64,000 nucleotides of DNA. Origin: Phycisphaerales bacterium. GTDB lineage: Bacteria > Planctomycetota > Phycisphaerae > Phycisphaerales > UBA1924. The position numbers were made by a program, and so were the translations under genes. A model generated the notes under the pieces. That model saw only the letters and a list, made by a program, of their open reading frames with translations. It ran no database searches and was not told the DNA's origin. The stretch covers positions 62,001-126,000 of the forward strand of contig JADLGW010000048.1 of assembly GCA_020849105.1 (NCBI GenBank), given 5' to 3'. Shown one piece after another: positions 18,301-27,811 of this stretch; the first letter of the stretch is position 1, and each line of letters begins with the position of its first letter.

Positions 18301-18488
18301 GAGGCTGGCTCCGGCATCCCCGGGCAGGGGTCAACGTAGCCCCGCATCCCGTGGCGGGCATCACGGTATCAAAACCGCGTGACCCTGTGGTGCGAACAAT
18401 GTTCAGACGGAAGTCCGCCGCCGAGGGGGGTGGCCCGGGGAGGGAATCGGGCTGAGGAGGCCCGGATGAGGCGGCCGATACGATACCT

Positions 18489-19532
18489 ATGGTGAATGAC
18501 CGGGGAAATCCGGGACGTCAAGCGGTGCGCCCCGCCGCGCACAAGGTTGCACCTTTGCCTCCCGACACGGCCACCGATCCAGCGCCCACCTCGATGGAGG
18601 CGGGCAGGTTGACACGCTGGGTGACCCCGGCGACAGTCCTCGGGCTCGCGATCTCCCTGGCTGTCCACCTGTTTGCCCTGGCCATTGCGGCCCTGATCGT
18701 TGTGGGCGGGGCCCAGGCCGGTGGGGCGGGCGCCGCCGACAGCGGCGGCGGTCCGGTCGAAGTTGCCGTGCTCACAGAGAGTGAACTGGCGCAGATCAGC
18801 GGCGGGGCGATCGATGCCGAAGCCCCGGCGGTGCCGGAAGCGCCGTCGGTCTCCGACGCGGCGCTCTCGTCACTGGATACCTCGGTCGGGGGCCTGGCGG
18901 AGACGGGCCTGGAACTGTCCGTGGATGGCGGGGTCGGCGCATCGGGCATCAGCCTGGGCGGGGCCGGGGACATCTCCGCGTCAGCAGGGCTCGGCGTTGG
19001 CGGGGCCGGCGGCGGAGCGGCCAGTTTCTTCGGAGCGGAGGCCCGCGGCACCCGCTTCGCCTACATCGTCGACGTCTCCGGGTCCATGGCCTACGACAGC
19101 AAGATCGAGTCGCTCAAGGGCGAACTCCTCAAGTCGATCTTCGCGCTGCAGGAGAACGCCGAGTTCATCATCATCCCATTCAGCAGCGACGCCCAGCCGC
19201 TGGGCGGCAAGCGGGAGTGGACCGAAGCAGACGAGCCCGGCAAAGCCTGGGCGCGCAAGGGGATCAGCGCCCTGATCGCCGACGGCGGAACCGTCCCCGC
19301 GCCGGCGTTCGCCGTGGTGTTCTCCGTGCGCCCGCGCCCCGATGCCATCTATTTCATGACGGATGGACAGTTCGATGAGTCGCTGACGCTCGACCTGCTG
19401 CGGATGAACGCGGAACTCAAGATCCCCATCCACTGCATCACCTTCGTCAACAAGGAAGCCGAGGCGATGATGCGACGCATCGCCCAGGACTCCGGCGGGA
19501 CGTACACGCATGTCCCGGGGAAGGCGCCATGA
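18489..19532 (+). CDS. membrane-anchored von Willebrand factor A protein (operon gene 1)
   Basis: This 347-aa protein has one transmembrane helix (about 47-72), a Gly/Ala/Ser-rich spacer (75-180) and a C-terminal vWA domain. The MIDAS metal site is intact as D195-V-S-G-S in YIVDVSGSM, with a second Asp in FMTDGQFDES. The topology (short cytosolic N-terminus, one helix, flexible linker, periplasmic domain) resembles TonB/TolA or ExbD partners. It is the first of eight genes that mostly overlap by 4 bp, so it probably acts with the TolQ/TolR-like proteins. vWA domains bind protein partners in a metal-dependent way; the ligand is unknown. Confidence 0.82.
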   Translation: MVNDRGNPGRQAVRPAAHKVAPLPPDTATDPAPTSMEAGRLTRWVTPATVLGLAISLAVHLFALAIAALIVVGGAQAGGAGAADSGGGPVEVAVLTESELAQISGGAIDAEAPAVPEAPSVSDAALSSLDTSVGGLAETGLELSVDGGVGASGISLGGAGDISASAGLGVGGAGGGAASFFGAEARGTRFAYIVDVSGSMAYDSKIESLKGELLKSIFALQENAEFIIIPFSSDAQPLGGKREWTEADEPGKAWARKGISALIADGGTVPAPAFAVVFSVRPRPDAIYFMTDGQFDESLTLDLLRMNAELKIPIHCITFVNKEAEAMMRRIAQDSGGTYTHVPGKAP

Positions 19533-20665
19533 TCCTTGCGCTGGGGGCCGCGCTGACCCTGCTGCTGCCGGCCCAGGTCGAACTCCGTGGCGGTGAGGCG
19601 CCGCCGCCCGGACGGGTCGTGAGTGTCACGGCCGCCGGCGTGATGATGACCGCCGATCCGGAATCCGCCGCCGGACCGGCACCCGGCGTCATCATCGGGT
19701 GGGATCGCGTGCGGTCGGTCGGCGGTGATTTCGCCGGAGCCGCGGCGCCCCTGCTGCCCATGGCGGAGAAGGCATGGCGGGCTCGGACACGGCTGGAGCG
19801 CGGGGACGCGATCGGCGCAGAACCCCTGTTCGAGGAACTCTTCACGGCGCTCGTCCGCAGCCGGGCCGCCGGCGACGATCCCACGCTGGCGGTGGCCGCA
19901 GAAGGGCTGCTGCGCTGCCGGATGCGGCGCGGGGCGCACGTCGCCGCGGTCGAGCCGTGGCTTGTCCTGCGCCGGGACGCCCCGTCCGGCGCGGTCCCCT
20001 GGTTGCACGCGGACTGGTCGGCGGACGCCGGGCTGAGCCCCATCCTCGACCCGAAGACCAGGCTCATTCCGGGAATCCCACCGATGTGGGTCGGGAACGC
20101 CGCGGCACGATCACTCGCCGGGATTCCCATGGTCTCCGAAGGCGGCGGCGGGGATGAGAGCGCGGAGATCGGGGCCCTGTACCTCGCGGCGGCCCGGTTT
20201 GAGGCCGGCGAAAGAGTCCCTATGCCCGTCGTCGCGGCGAATGACCCCGGGGTGGCCCTCGTCGCCGACGTTGTCGCCGCCCGCATAGGCGATGCGACGC
20301 AGCGAGAGTCGGCTCGCACCGCGCTGCGCGACCGTCTGGGCCGGGGCGCCGGGGACACACCCCCGTGGATGGCGGCCTGGTGCCGCGCTGCCCTGGGCCG
20401 TTCGATGATCGTTGAAACCGATCCCGTTGTCCGCCAACTCGGAGTGGTGGAACTCCTCCGCGTCCCCGCGGAGATGGAGGGGGTGCACCCCTATCTCGGC
20501 GGGCTGGCGCTGGCGGAGGCCTCCGTGACGCTCCGCGATGCGGGCGATGCGGCGGGTGCGGATACGCTCCGGGACGAGTTGTTCCAGCGGTACCCGGGCC
20601 ACCCCGTGCTGGACTGGCCTCCGATCCTGGCGCGCTCCGCGCCGCGAAAACAAGGGAACCCATGA
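19529..20665 (+). CDS. secreted helical-repeat protein of unknown function (operon gene 2)
   Basis: This 378-aa protein begins with a signal-peptide-like MILALGAALTLLLPAQ. A short beta region (VVSVTAAGVMMTADPE) precedes mostly alpha-helical repeats with a TPR-like look (GDAIGAEPLFEELFTALVRSR, GALYLAAARFEAGE, LAEASVTLRDAGDAAGADTL). It has no catalytic motif. It overlaps the vWA gene and the TolQ gene by ATGA junctions. A scaffold or adaptor in the envelope is the simplest guess. Confidence 0.6.
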   Translation: MILALGAALTLLLPAQVELRGGEAPPPGRVVSVTAAGVMMTADPESAAGPAPGVIIGWDRVRSVGGDFAGAAAPLLPMAEKAWRARTRLERGDAIGAEPLFEELFTALVRSRAAGDDPTLAVAAEGLLRCRMRRGAHVAAVEPWLVLRRDAPSGAVPWLHADWSADAGLSPILDPKTRLIPGIPPMWVGNAAARSLAGIPMVSEGGGGDESAEIGALYLAAARFEAGERVPMPVVAANDPGVALVADVVAARIGDATQRESARTALRDRLGRGAGDTPPWMAAWCRAALGRSMIVETDPVVRQLGVVELLRVPAEMEGVHPYLGGLALAEASVTLRDAGDAAGADTLRDELFQRYPGHPVLDWPPILARSAPRKQGNP

Positions 20666-21450
20666 CGCCGACCCAACTGCTCGTGTATGTGCTCGCCCAG
20701 GCCGGTGCCGGGGCCCCGGCCGGTGCGCACCGGACGACGCTGCTCGAGTACCTGGCGTCGGGGAGTTACATCAGTTACCTGCTGATCCTTCTGTCGTTCC
20801 TGGCGGTGGGGCTGATGATCCGAAACCTGATCGTGCTCCGCATGTCGCGGATCGCCCCGCCCCACGTCGTCGCACGCCTGGACTCTCTGCTGCGCGACAA
20901 CGACACGGCCGGCGCCCTGGCGGTGTGCAACGCGGAGGAGAACCGCAGTTTCATCACGGGCGTCATCGGCGGGGCCCTGGCCCGGTGCGCCCGCTCGCCC
21001 TTCGGGTTCCTGGAACTCCGCGCGGCGCTGGAGGAGGCCGGTGAGACAGAGGTCGACCGACTCCACCGCCTGACCGACGGCATCGGCATCCTCGCGGCCG
21101 TAGGTCCGATGCTCGGGCTGCTGGGCACCGTCATCGGCATGATCGGCGCGTTCGACTCCATCGGCAACCTTGAGGGCGCGGCCCGGTCCCAGCAACTCGC
21201 CATGTTCATGTCCATGGCCCTCGTGAACACCGCCGAGGGGCTGGTCGTCGCGATCCCCTGCACGATCGCGTTCGCGCTGTTCAGGCGCCGGATCGACTAC
21301 CTGACCGGGCGGGCCGCCGAGATCGTGGAGGACCTGGCCGGCAATATTGAGCAGGCCTCGGGAAGCGAAAAACCCGCGGCCCCCAGGCACGCCCGCTCCG
21401 CCCCGCTCCCGCGCGCCGTCGCGGAGGGCACCCGCGGGGTGCAGGTGTGA
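20662..21450 (+). CDS. MotA/TolQ/ExbB proton-channel protein (operon gene 3)
   Basis: This 262-aa inner-membrane protein has three helices at about 32-54, 130-155 and 173-200. The core motif GPMLGLLGTVIGMIGAF and the third helix AEGLVVAIPCTIAFALF are the TolQ/ExbB signatures. These proteins form the ring that, with TolR/ExbD dimers, turns proton flow into movement. Neighbouring TolR-like genes complete the stator. It overlaps its neighbours by 4 bp on both sides. A Pro/Arg-rich tail of about 30 residues is extra. Confidence 0.92.
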   Translation: MTPTQLLVYVLAQAGAGAPAGAHRTTLLEYLASGSYISYLLILLSFLAVGLMIRNLIVLRMSRIAPPHVVARLDSLLRDNDTAGALAVCNAEENRSFITGVIGGALARCARSPFGFLELRAALEEAGETEVDRLHRLTDGIGILAAVGPMLGLLGTVIGMIGAFDSIGNLEGAARSQQLAMFMSMALVNTAEGLVVAIPCTIAFALFRRRIDYLTGRAAEIVEDLAGNIEQASGSEKPAAPRHARSAPLPRAVAEGTRGVQV

Positions 21451-21866
21451 ACGCCTCCGCGCGCGGAGAACGCCCCAAGGAAGCGTCGTTCGATCTGACC
21501 CCCATGATCGACGTGCTGCTGCTGCTGATTGTCTTCTTCATGATGACGTCGCAGTTCACACGCACCCAACTCAGGGCTGTGGACCTGCCCCGGGAATCGG
21601 GGGAGAAGGCCGGCAAGACCTCGGCGCAGACTGTCTTTCTGGACCTGGACCGGAACGGCCAGGTCTACGCCGTCGGGAAGCCCATTTCGCTGGCGCAACT
21701 CGCCGGCACCCTCGGCGGCGTGAAGCCCTGCGAGGCGGACGTGGTGATCCGCGCGGACCGGCAGTGCGCCGCGGCCCACCTCAACGCCCTTGCCGAGGCG
21801 CTGGCGTCACTGGGCATCCGCAACTGGAAACTGGCAACCGCACCGCAGGGGGGGCCGCCCGCGTGA
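21447..21866 (+). CDS. ExbD/TolR-family protein 1 (operon gene 4)
   Basis: This is a 139-aa protein with a single N-terminal helix containing the proton-carrying Asp (FDLTPMIDVLLLLIVFFMM) and a periplasmic domain with DVVIRADRQCAAAHLNALAEAL. The start is GTG inside a GTGA overlap with the TolQ gene. It is half of a presumed TolR pair with the next gene. Confidence 0.92.
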   Translation: MNASARGERPKEASFDLTPMIDVLLLLIVFFMMTSQFTRTQLRAVDLPRESGEKAGKTSAQTVFLDLDRNGQVYAVGKPISLAQLAGTLGGVKPCEADVVIRADRQCAAAHLNALAEALASLGIRNWKLATAPQGGPPA

Positions 21867-22279
21867 GGCTCTCCCGACCCAAGCGCCTGGACCCCGCGTC
21901 GATCCGCCTGCCGCTGATTGCGCTCATCGATGTCATCCTGTTCATCCTTCTGTACTTCATGCTCGCCGGAACCCTGGCCAATGAGGAGGCGGACCTGGCG
22001 ACCGCCCTGCACGCCGAGAAGGCCCAGGCCGCCGCCGCGGCCGACCTGTTGCCGCAGACCGTGAACGTCGAGGCCGTCGGGGGCGTAGTGCAGTACCGGA
22101 TGGGTGAACGGGTGCTGCCGGATCGCGCCGCGCTCACCGCGGTGCTCCGCCAACTGCCGCACGAGATGGGCGTAGTCATCAAGGTCCGGGGCGACGTCCC
22201 GGTCGCGGCGGCGGCGGCGGCCGTCCAGGCCAGCAAGGATGCGGGCTTCACAAAGGTCAGTTATGTGCCGGTGCATTAG
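21863..22279 (+). CDS. ExbD/TolR-family protein 2 (operon gene 5)
   Basis: This 138-aa protein carries the ExbD helix with its Asp (PLIALIDVILFILLYFML) and the periplasmic stretch VVIKVRGDVPVAAAAAAVQA. It diverges from protein 1, so a heterodimer is plausible. The start is GTG in a GTGA overlap. Its last 17 bp overlap the next gene. Confidence 0.9.
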   Translation: MRLSRPKRLDPASIRLPLIALIDVILFILLYFMLAGTLANEEADLATALHAEKAQAAAAADLLPQTVNVEAVGGVVQYRMGERVLPDRAALTAVLRQLPHEMGVVIKVRGDVPVAAAAAAVQASKDAGFTKVSYVPVH

Positions 22280-24989
22280 GGTGGTGGCCGCAGTCGCCCT
22301 CGTCGCGGGTGCCGCGGTGGTCCCGGCCCAGCAGACGCCGCCGCCCGCCGCGCCGGCCGTGGCCCTGCCGGTTATTGAGCAATACCTGGCCGCCCGCGGG
22401 CTCAAGGAGTTGCTCGCGGCCCACTTGCTCCACGAACTGCGACAGGCCCCCGGTGACGCCCGGATGGGCATCGCTGAACGCCTGGGGAAGGTCTACGTCG
22501 AACTCCTGGACGCGGCCGCGACGCCGGAGGCCCGCGAGAAGTGGCGCCAGCGGAGCGTGGAGTTGCTCCAGGCCGTGCCGGAGGCCGACTCGTTCGACCT
22601 GCGGATCAACCTCACCCGCGTTCCGTACCGGCGGGCCGAGGATATCGCGGAGGCGGCCCGCCTTCGACTCGCGACTCCGGAAGAGGTACAGGAGGCGCTG
22701 GGAATCCTGCGCACGTCGGGGGCGACCTTCCGCGACATCGGCCTCAAGGTCCACCGTCGGGTCGATGCGCTGGAGCGGCGCGAGTCATCAGCGCGGGACG
22801 ACTTGCCGGCCGACGCGCAGGCCGCGCTGGCGGATGCCCGGCGCCTGCGCTCACTGGCCATGTACTACGCCGGGTGGTCGCACTACTACCTGGCATTCCT
22901 GGAGGACAAACCCCAGCCTGTCGAGGACGCCCTCGCCGAGTTCGGCTGGATCGTCGGTGGGGGCGACGCAAAGCCCGCCAGCGTCGAGCGGCTGTCCGCC
23001 AACCTGCTCCGGTTCCCGCATGTCGCCCGCGCCGCGATCGCGTGCGCCATGTGCGAATCGCTGCGCGGCAACGACAACACCGCTCTGCGCTGGCTGGATG
23101 CGGTCCAGCAGGCGGAGGATCTCCCCCCCGAGATCGCGGAGCAACTCGTGCCCCGCCGGCTGGACGTGCTCTGCAGGGCGAGGCGATGGGCCGACTGCGA
23201 ACTGCTGGTCCGCCGCACTCGCAACGCGGCCAAGAACCAGACGCTGCCGGTCGGCATCGCGCGCCTCCTGGCCGTGCTCACACTCGACGCCCTGGAGCAG
23301 GATCGCGTCCTGCCGCTGGCCCGCGACACGGTGCAGAAACTCTCCGACCTGGCGGTCACCGACCTGATCGCGCTGGGCGAGGTGCGGCAGGTTCTGGACC
23401 TGGCTTCGCGCTACGGAACGGCGACGCTCTCCAAGGACGGGTTCATCCCGAACTATGTCCGGGGGTTGCAGGCGTACGACCGAGCCCGCAAGGCCCACGC
23501 CCAATCGGGTGCAAACGTCGAAGAGCCGTCCGCGGAGGACGCCGTCCGCAACGCCTACGCCCAGGCCGCGGACACGCTCGCTGTCGCCGTGGCGGACCCC
23601 GAGGCCGCCCGGTTCGCCGGGGAGGCGGCCAACGCCGGCCTGGTGATGGGCCTGTCACGGTTCTACGCCGGTGACCTGGTGCTCGCAGCCGACCAGTTTG
23701 ATCGTGTGTTCAGGGCGTCAACCGATGCGAAGCAGAGGGACGAGGCGCTGTGGCTGGCCACCGTCGCCCTCGACAAGGCCGTCGCCGGCGGGAAGCCCTC
23801 GTTGAAGGAGCGCCTGGACAGCACGGCCACGCTCTACCTGAAGACGTTCCCGACGTCGGTCCGCGCTGCGCAACTGCTGATCCGGCTCTCCGGTTCGTCG
23901 CTCCTGAGCGAAGAGGACGCCGTCACCGTGCTGATGGGAGTCCCGCGGGATTCCGCCGTGTACGAGGCGGCACGCCGCCAGGCCGCGACCCTGCTGTATG
24001 TCGTCTATCGCCGCTCCCGGGGGCCGGCCAAGGATGCCGCGGCGATCCGCTTCGCGGACCTGGCCGAGGAGGCCATCGGCTTCGACCGCGCCCGCATCGA
24101 GGACAAGGACGAGGCCGTCTCGCACGAGGCCACGAGGAACCTTGTGACCCGCGTCCGCCAGGTGCTCGACGCCACGCTCGGCATGTCGGTGCCGGACCTG
24201 GAGCGGGCGGATCGCGTGCTGGGGCTCCTGGACGCCGCGGCCGCGTACCGGTCGCTTGACCTGTCGGCGGTCAAGGATGAACTGACATTCCGCCGGCTTC
24301 AGGTCGCTCTGGCCCGCGGCGACACGAAGGCTGTGACCCGGCACCTCGACGAGTTGTACGCGGTGGGCGGACGCTTCGCGGACGCCGCGGCCCGCATCCT
24401 CTACAAGCGGGCATCGGCCTCGTGGTCCCCGGGGGATCCGGCCTCCGCGCGGGAGGTTGTGCGCCACGGCCTGATCGTGGTTGGACAGTTCAGGACGGAC
24501 GCCAAGACCGTGCTCGATCCGCCCGTGTACTCGCTGTACAACACGGTTGCGGAGGCCGCGGCACAACTCTGGGACGCGGACCATGACGCCGCCATGCGTG
24601 ACGCCGCGCTGCGGCTTGACCGCACGCTCAGGGCGGCCGGGGCGTCCACCGCCTCCGTGCTCGGAAGACTGGCACGCCTGAGCGAGTCCGCGGGGGACAT
24701 CCCGACCGCGCTCGACTCGTGGCGTTCATTGCTCAGGGGCCTGCCCGAGGGCGGCGCGGCCTGGTACGAGGCGAGGTACCAATCGCTGCGGCTGCTGGCC
24801 ATCGGCGATCCGGTCCGCGCGCGCGAGGCGATGGACCAGCACAAACTGCTGCACCCGGATATGGGCCCGGAGCCCTGGGGGTCACGACTGCGGGAACTGG
24901 ACGCGGCGATTCCCGCGGCTCCACCGGCGAAGCCGACACCCCCGGAACCTGGAACCACGTCCGCCTCCACCGACGGGAGCGCACGATGA
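22263..24989 (+). CDS. large secreted helical-repeat protein (operon gene 6)
   Basis: This protein is 908 aa. The signal peptide MCRCIRVVAAVALVAGAAVVPAQ predicts export. The remainder is almost entirely helical with TPR-like spacing (YYAGWSHYYLAFLEDKP, GLVMGLSRFYAGDLVLAADQFDRVF, AAQLLIRLSGSSLLSEEDAV). No enzymatic motif is seen. The ATG at 22263 has AAAGG at a good distance; an earlier in-frame ATG would overlap the upstream gene further. It could be a periplasmic scaffold for the vWA/TolQR machine. Its stop overlaps the next start (ATGA). Confidence 0.65.
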   Translation: MCRCIRVVAAVALVAGAAVVPAQQTPPPAAPAVALPVIEQYLAARGLKELLAAHLLHELRQAPGDARMGIAERLGKVYVELLDAAATPEAREKWRQRSVELLQAVPEADSFDLRINLTRVPYRRAEDIAEAARLRLATPEEVQEALGILRTSGATFRDIGLKVHRRVDALERRESSARDDLPADAQAALADARRLRSLAMYYAGWSHYYLAFLEDKPQPVEDALAEFGWIVGGGDAKPASVERLSANLLRFPHVARAAIACAMCESLRGNDNTALRWLDAVQQAEDLPPEIAEQLVPRRLDVLCRARRWADCELLVRRTRNAAKNQTLPVGIARLLAVLTLDALEQDRVLPLARDTVQKLSDLAVTDLIALGEVRQVLDLASRYGTATLSKDGFIPNYVRGLQAYDRARKAHAQSGANVEEPSAEDAVRNAYAQAADTLAVAVADPEAARFAGEAANAGLVMGLSRFYAGDLVLAADQFDRVFRASTDAKQRDEALWLATVALDKAVAGGKPSLKERLDSTATLYLKTFPTSVRAAQLLIRLSGSSLLSEEDAVTVLMGVPRDSAVYEAARRQAATLLYVVYRRSRGPAKDAAAIRFADLAEEAIGFDRARIEDKDEAVSHEATRNLVTRVRQVLDATLGMSVPDLERADRVLGLLDAAAAYRSLDLSAVKDELTFRRLQVALARGDTKAVTRHLDELYAVGGRFADAAARILYKRASASWSPGDPASAREVVRHGLIVVGQFRTDAKTVLDPPVYSLYNTVAEAAAQLWDADHDAAMRDAALRLDRTLRAAGASTASVLGRLARLSESAGDIPTALDSWRSLLRGLPEGGAAWYEARYQSLRLLAIGDPVRAREAMDQHKLLHPDMGPEPWGSRLRELDAAIPAAPPAKPTPPEPGTTSASTDGSAR

Positions 24990-27811
24990 GAGATCGCGCC
25001 CGACCGGTTGAGCGGTTCCTGGGCCCGGACGAGGCCCGCGGCGGCCCGTTCGCGCTCCTCGGCGTGGCGCCGGAAACGTGTACGGAGGACGCCGTCCTTG
25101 CAGGGCTTGACCGGCAACTGGAGCGCCTGCGCACGCATCCGGAGTGCGATACACCGGAGGCCGATGAAGTCCGTCTGGCCCTGCACGCGGCGGCGGCGCA
25201 ACTCCTGGATCCGACCGTGCGCCGCCAACTGGTCGCCAGTTGGACGGGGACAGAGGCGGCGCAGACTCCCCAGCCCGCCGCGTCGACCCCGCAGCGCCCG
25301 CACCGTCGCCAGTTGGAGCACGACGCCGTCCTCACCCTGGGCCTGCACGGCGGATGGAACGAACGATCGCTCCAGCACCTGGCCGCTCTCGCCCATGCGC
25401 GCGGGATGGGGTCGGAACAGGTGGCCGCGGCCCTGCGGACGCTGGCGAAGCGCCCCGGGCGTACCGCCGGCAAGACGGCGCCGAGGCCTGCCGCCGCCGC
25501 CCCCGTGCGACGTTCCACGTCCCGGGCCGCGAAGCACGCCGTGTCATCAGCACCGCTTCCCGAACAGCAGGATCCGGCGGCGAGGCTTCTGTGGATGCTC
25601 GCCCTGTTCGGCGGCGGCGGGATCGTGCTTGCCGTCTTTGCAATCTGGGTCGTCGTACAACTGGTCATCGCGGAGCCCAGCGCGGGGCCGGTGCTGCCGC
25701 CGCCCTCAGCGTCCGGGCCGCCCGCACCCGTGGTCCAGTCCCAGGCCCTGAGCACCACCCGGAACCCGCGGCCCACAGCCACCGATCCGAAGCCCGCTCC
25801 AGCGGAGTCCGAGCGAGCCCCGGGGCCGGGCGAACTTCCCCGGGCCATCGCCGCGTCCACCGCCGAGATTGCAAAGGACGCCGGAGCGGCGCTGGCACAT
25901 TTCGAAACCGGCATTGACTGGCTCGCCCGGGCCTGGGTTCTGCTCCCACCGGATGAACTGGTCGCCGCGAACGACGCGGTTGTGGAGTTCGTCTACCGGG
26001 CCGGGAGTGCGGATGATGCCGCGGTCAAGGCGATCATGGCGGTGGGGCGGGGAGCCGAGGCCCTTTCGGGGCGGCGCCCGCTCCGCTCGGACGGGGTCAG
26101 CGGCGCGGCGTGGTCCCTGGGAATGCTTGCTCGCTTGTGGCACGAGAAGAACCTGCCTGCCGCGGCAAAGTCGCAGATCGACCAGCGCATCGCCGCGGCC
26201 ACCGCATCGGCCAGGCCCGTCCAGGACCGGACCTTCCAGGCGGGCGCCGGCGCCGCTCTCGCAATCATCCCGGAGTTGATTCTGCCGCGGACCCCCGAGC
26301 CCGGCACGCCGCCGGAGAGCCCCGGGCCCGCGTGGGCGCAGTGGGTCGTCACGGCCCGCGCCTGGGCCGGTGCGGATGAGCAGGCACTGGCCCGGGTTGT
26401 GCTTGATGGCCTCGGGACGCTCCTCCTCCATGGCCCGGAGCCCTCCGACAATCGGACATATGAACTCATTCTCCGTCTGACACAGGCCGTGACCTGGCGC
26501 GACGGCGACCCGGCCCGGGCCCGCCTTCTCCGCTGGTTCGACGACGCCCGGGTGACCAACGCGGACCTGAACGCCGTGACGTCCACCCTCGCCACGCGCT
26601 CAGCCGCGGAGGGGGTGGACCTGACGATGGTGCTCTCCCCCTCGTCATCAGCCCGGGTCCGCGGCGACCTGCGCGAGCGCTACGCGCGTCTCTGGAACCT
26701 GGATATCGGGGTGGACCGGACCGCGCTGGACTCGGAGTGGGTCCGGCTGTCGCAGGACGCGGTCACGCGGTCAAACGCCGCCCGCACCGGCCCGGAACAC
26801 CTCGCCGCGACCGTGATCCTGTCCCGGCTCAATGAATCCGCCTGGCGGCGATGGAAGGGGGACGCCGCCGAGTCGCTCCGCATCCTGGGCGACCTGGCGT
26901 CGGACGTCGATCGCATCGTGCCCCCAGGCGGGCGCCCCGAGGTGTACCACCCCAAGCCGGATCAGGATGCGGGCTGGGGTGAGAAGTACCTTGCCGCTCG
27001 GCGCGGCGTGCCGCAGCGGCTCGAGTTGCTCGGCAGGATCCCGTGGGGCGTCGGCGGCCTGGGACCGGTGGACGCGGAGGTGCTTGTCCAGGAGGCCCTG
27101 CTCGGAACACCCGCCGAGGTTCGCGTCCGTGCGGCCGAGGTCGCAAAGTCGTACCTTGACTCGCCCACCGTGATCAACGCGATGCTGGAGGATCTTCCTC
27201 GCGCCCCGCGCATACCCCACACCGCTCAACTGGTGGAGGCCATCTCGCTGGCGAGGCTCCCGTCCGTGACGGACCCGGCCTGGCCCGCGGCGGCGCGGCG
27301 AGCACTGGTGGAGAGGTACCTGGAGAGGGTGACGGCGGAGGGAAGCCTGGCGCCGCTGGACCAGTTGGCACGCCTCCTGGCGGCGTCCTACCGCGGCATG
27401 GCGTCGGATGCGGTGCTCACGCCCGCCCTCCGTGATGAACCCGTGCAGCCCCCGGCAGGAGAGTCAGCCCGGCAGGTATGGACGCGGTGGCGTGCGGAGG
27501 CGGAGGCCGCACCACCGGCTTCGGCCGCGGGCCCGACGCTCGCGGACCTGGACCGGCGGCACGACGGGCGGACCGGCCTGGCACGCGGGCTTGTCCAGTC
27601 CTTTGCAGCCGAACAGGCGAGCGTGCTCGACGCCATGGCCGCGGTCGTCGCGGCGGAGCAGCCTGCGCGCGCGGCGGAGGTACAGCGACTCACTGACAAC
27701 GCCAGGGCCGCGCGAGCGTCGGCGGAAACGATCCTGGAGCAGATCAACATCGTGGAGCGCGCCAAGGTGCAGTTGTGGGTCCTTCGGTCGCCGGCGGGGG
27801 AGTCGTCGTGA
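24986..27811 (+). CDS. single-span membrane protein with degenerate J-like domain (operon gene 7)
   Basis: This protein is 941 aa. Residues 20-85 read like a J domain (PFALLGVAPE, a helix ending R-T-H-P-E, then ALHAAAAQLLDPTVRRQL), but the HPD signature is HPE at 51-53. One transmembrane helix follows at about 201-228, then a Pro-rich linker and a roughly 650-residue helical region with no recognised motif. The J-like part would be cytosolic and the rest periplasmic. A canonical J domain stimulates Hsp70, whereas an HPE variant might only dock. It overlaps both neighbours. Confidence 0.62.
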   Translation: MRDRARPVERFLGPDEARGGPFALLGVAPETCTEDAVLAGLDRQLERLRTHPECDTPEADEVRLALHAAAAQLLDPTVRRQLVASWTGTEAAQTPQPAASTPQRPHRRQLEHDAVLTLGLHGGWNERSLQHLAALAHARGMGSEQVAAALRTLAKRPGRTAGKTAPRPAAAAPVRRSTSRAAKHAVSSAPLPEQQDPAARLLWMLALFGGGGIVLAVFAIWVVVQLVIAEPSAGPVLPPPSASGPPAPVVQSQALSTTRNPRPTATDPKPAPAESERAPGPGELPRAIAASTAEIAKDAGAALAHFETGIDWLARAWVLLPPDELVAANDAVVEFVYRAGSADDAAVKAIMAVGRGAEALSGRRPLRSDGVSGAAWSLGMLARLWHEKNLPAAAKSQIDQRIAAATASARPVQDRTFQAGAGAALAIIPELILPRTPEPGTPPESPGPAWAQWVVTARAWAGADEQALARVVLDGLGTLLLHGPEPSDNRTYELILRLTQAVTWRDGDPARARLLRWFDDARVTNADLNAVTSTLATRSAAEGVDLTMVLSPSSSARVRGDLRERYARLWNLDIGVDRTALDSEWVRLSQDAVTRSNAARTGPEHLAATVILSRLNESAWRRWKGDAAESLRILGDLASDVDRIVPPGGRPEVYHPKPDQDAGWGEKYLAARRGVPQRLELLGRIPWGVGGLGPVDAEVLVQEALLGTPAEVRVRAAEVAKSYLDSPTVINAMLEDLPRAPRIPHTAQLVEAISLARLPSVTDPAWPAAARRALVERYLERVTAEGSLAPLDQLARLLAASYRGMASDAVLTPALRDEPVQPPAGESARQVWTRWRAEAEAAPPASAAGPTLADLDRRHDGRTGLARGLVQSFAAEQASVLDAMAAVVAAEQPARAAEVQRLTDNARAARASAETILEQINIVERAKVQLWVLRSPAGESS

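Noticed and set aside
20662-22279. tolQ-tolR of a Tol-Pal system
   Set aside because: There are two TolR-type genes and no tolA, tolB or pal; the neighbours are vWA and unknown proteins.
26136-26160. A GCTTGTGGCACG stretch resembling the 4125 palindrome
   Set aside because: It lies in ordinary coding sequence (LARLWHEKNLP) and has no complementary right arm.
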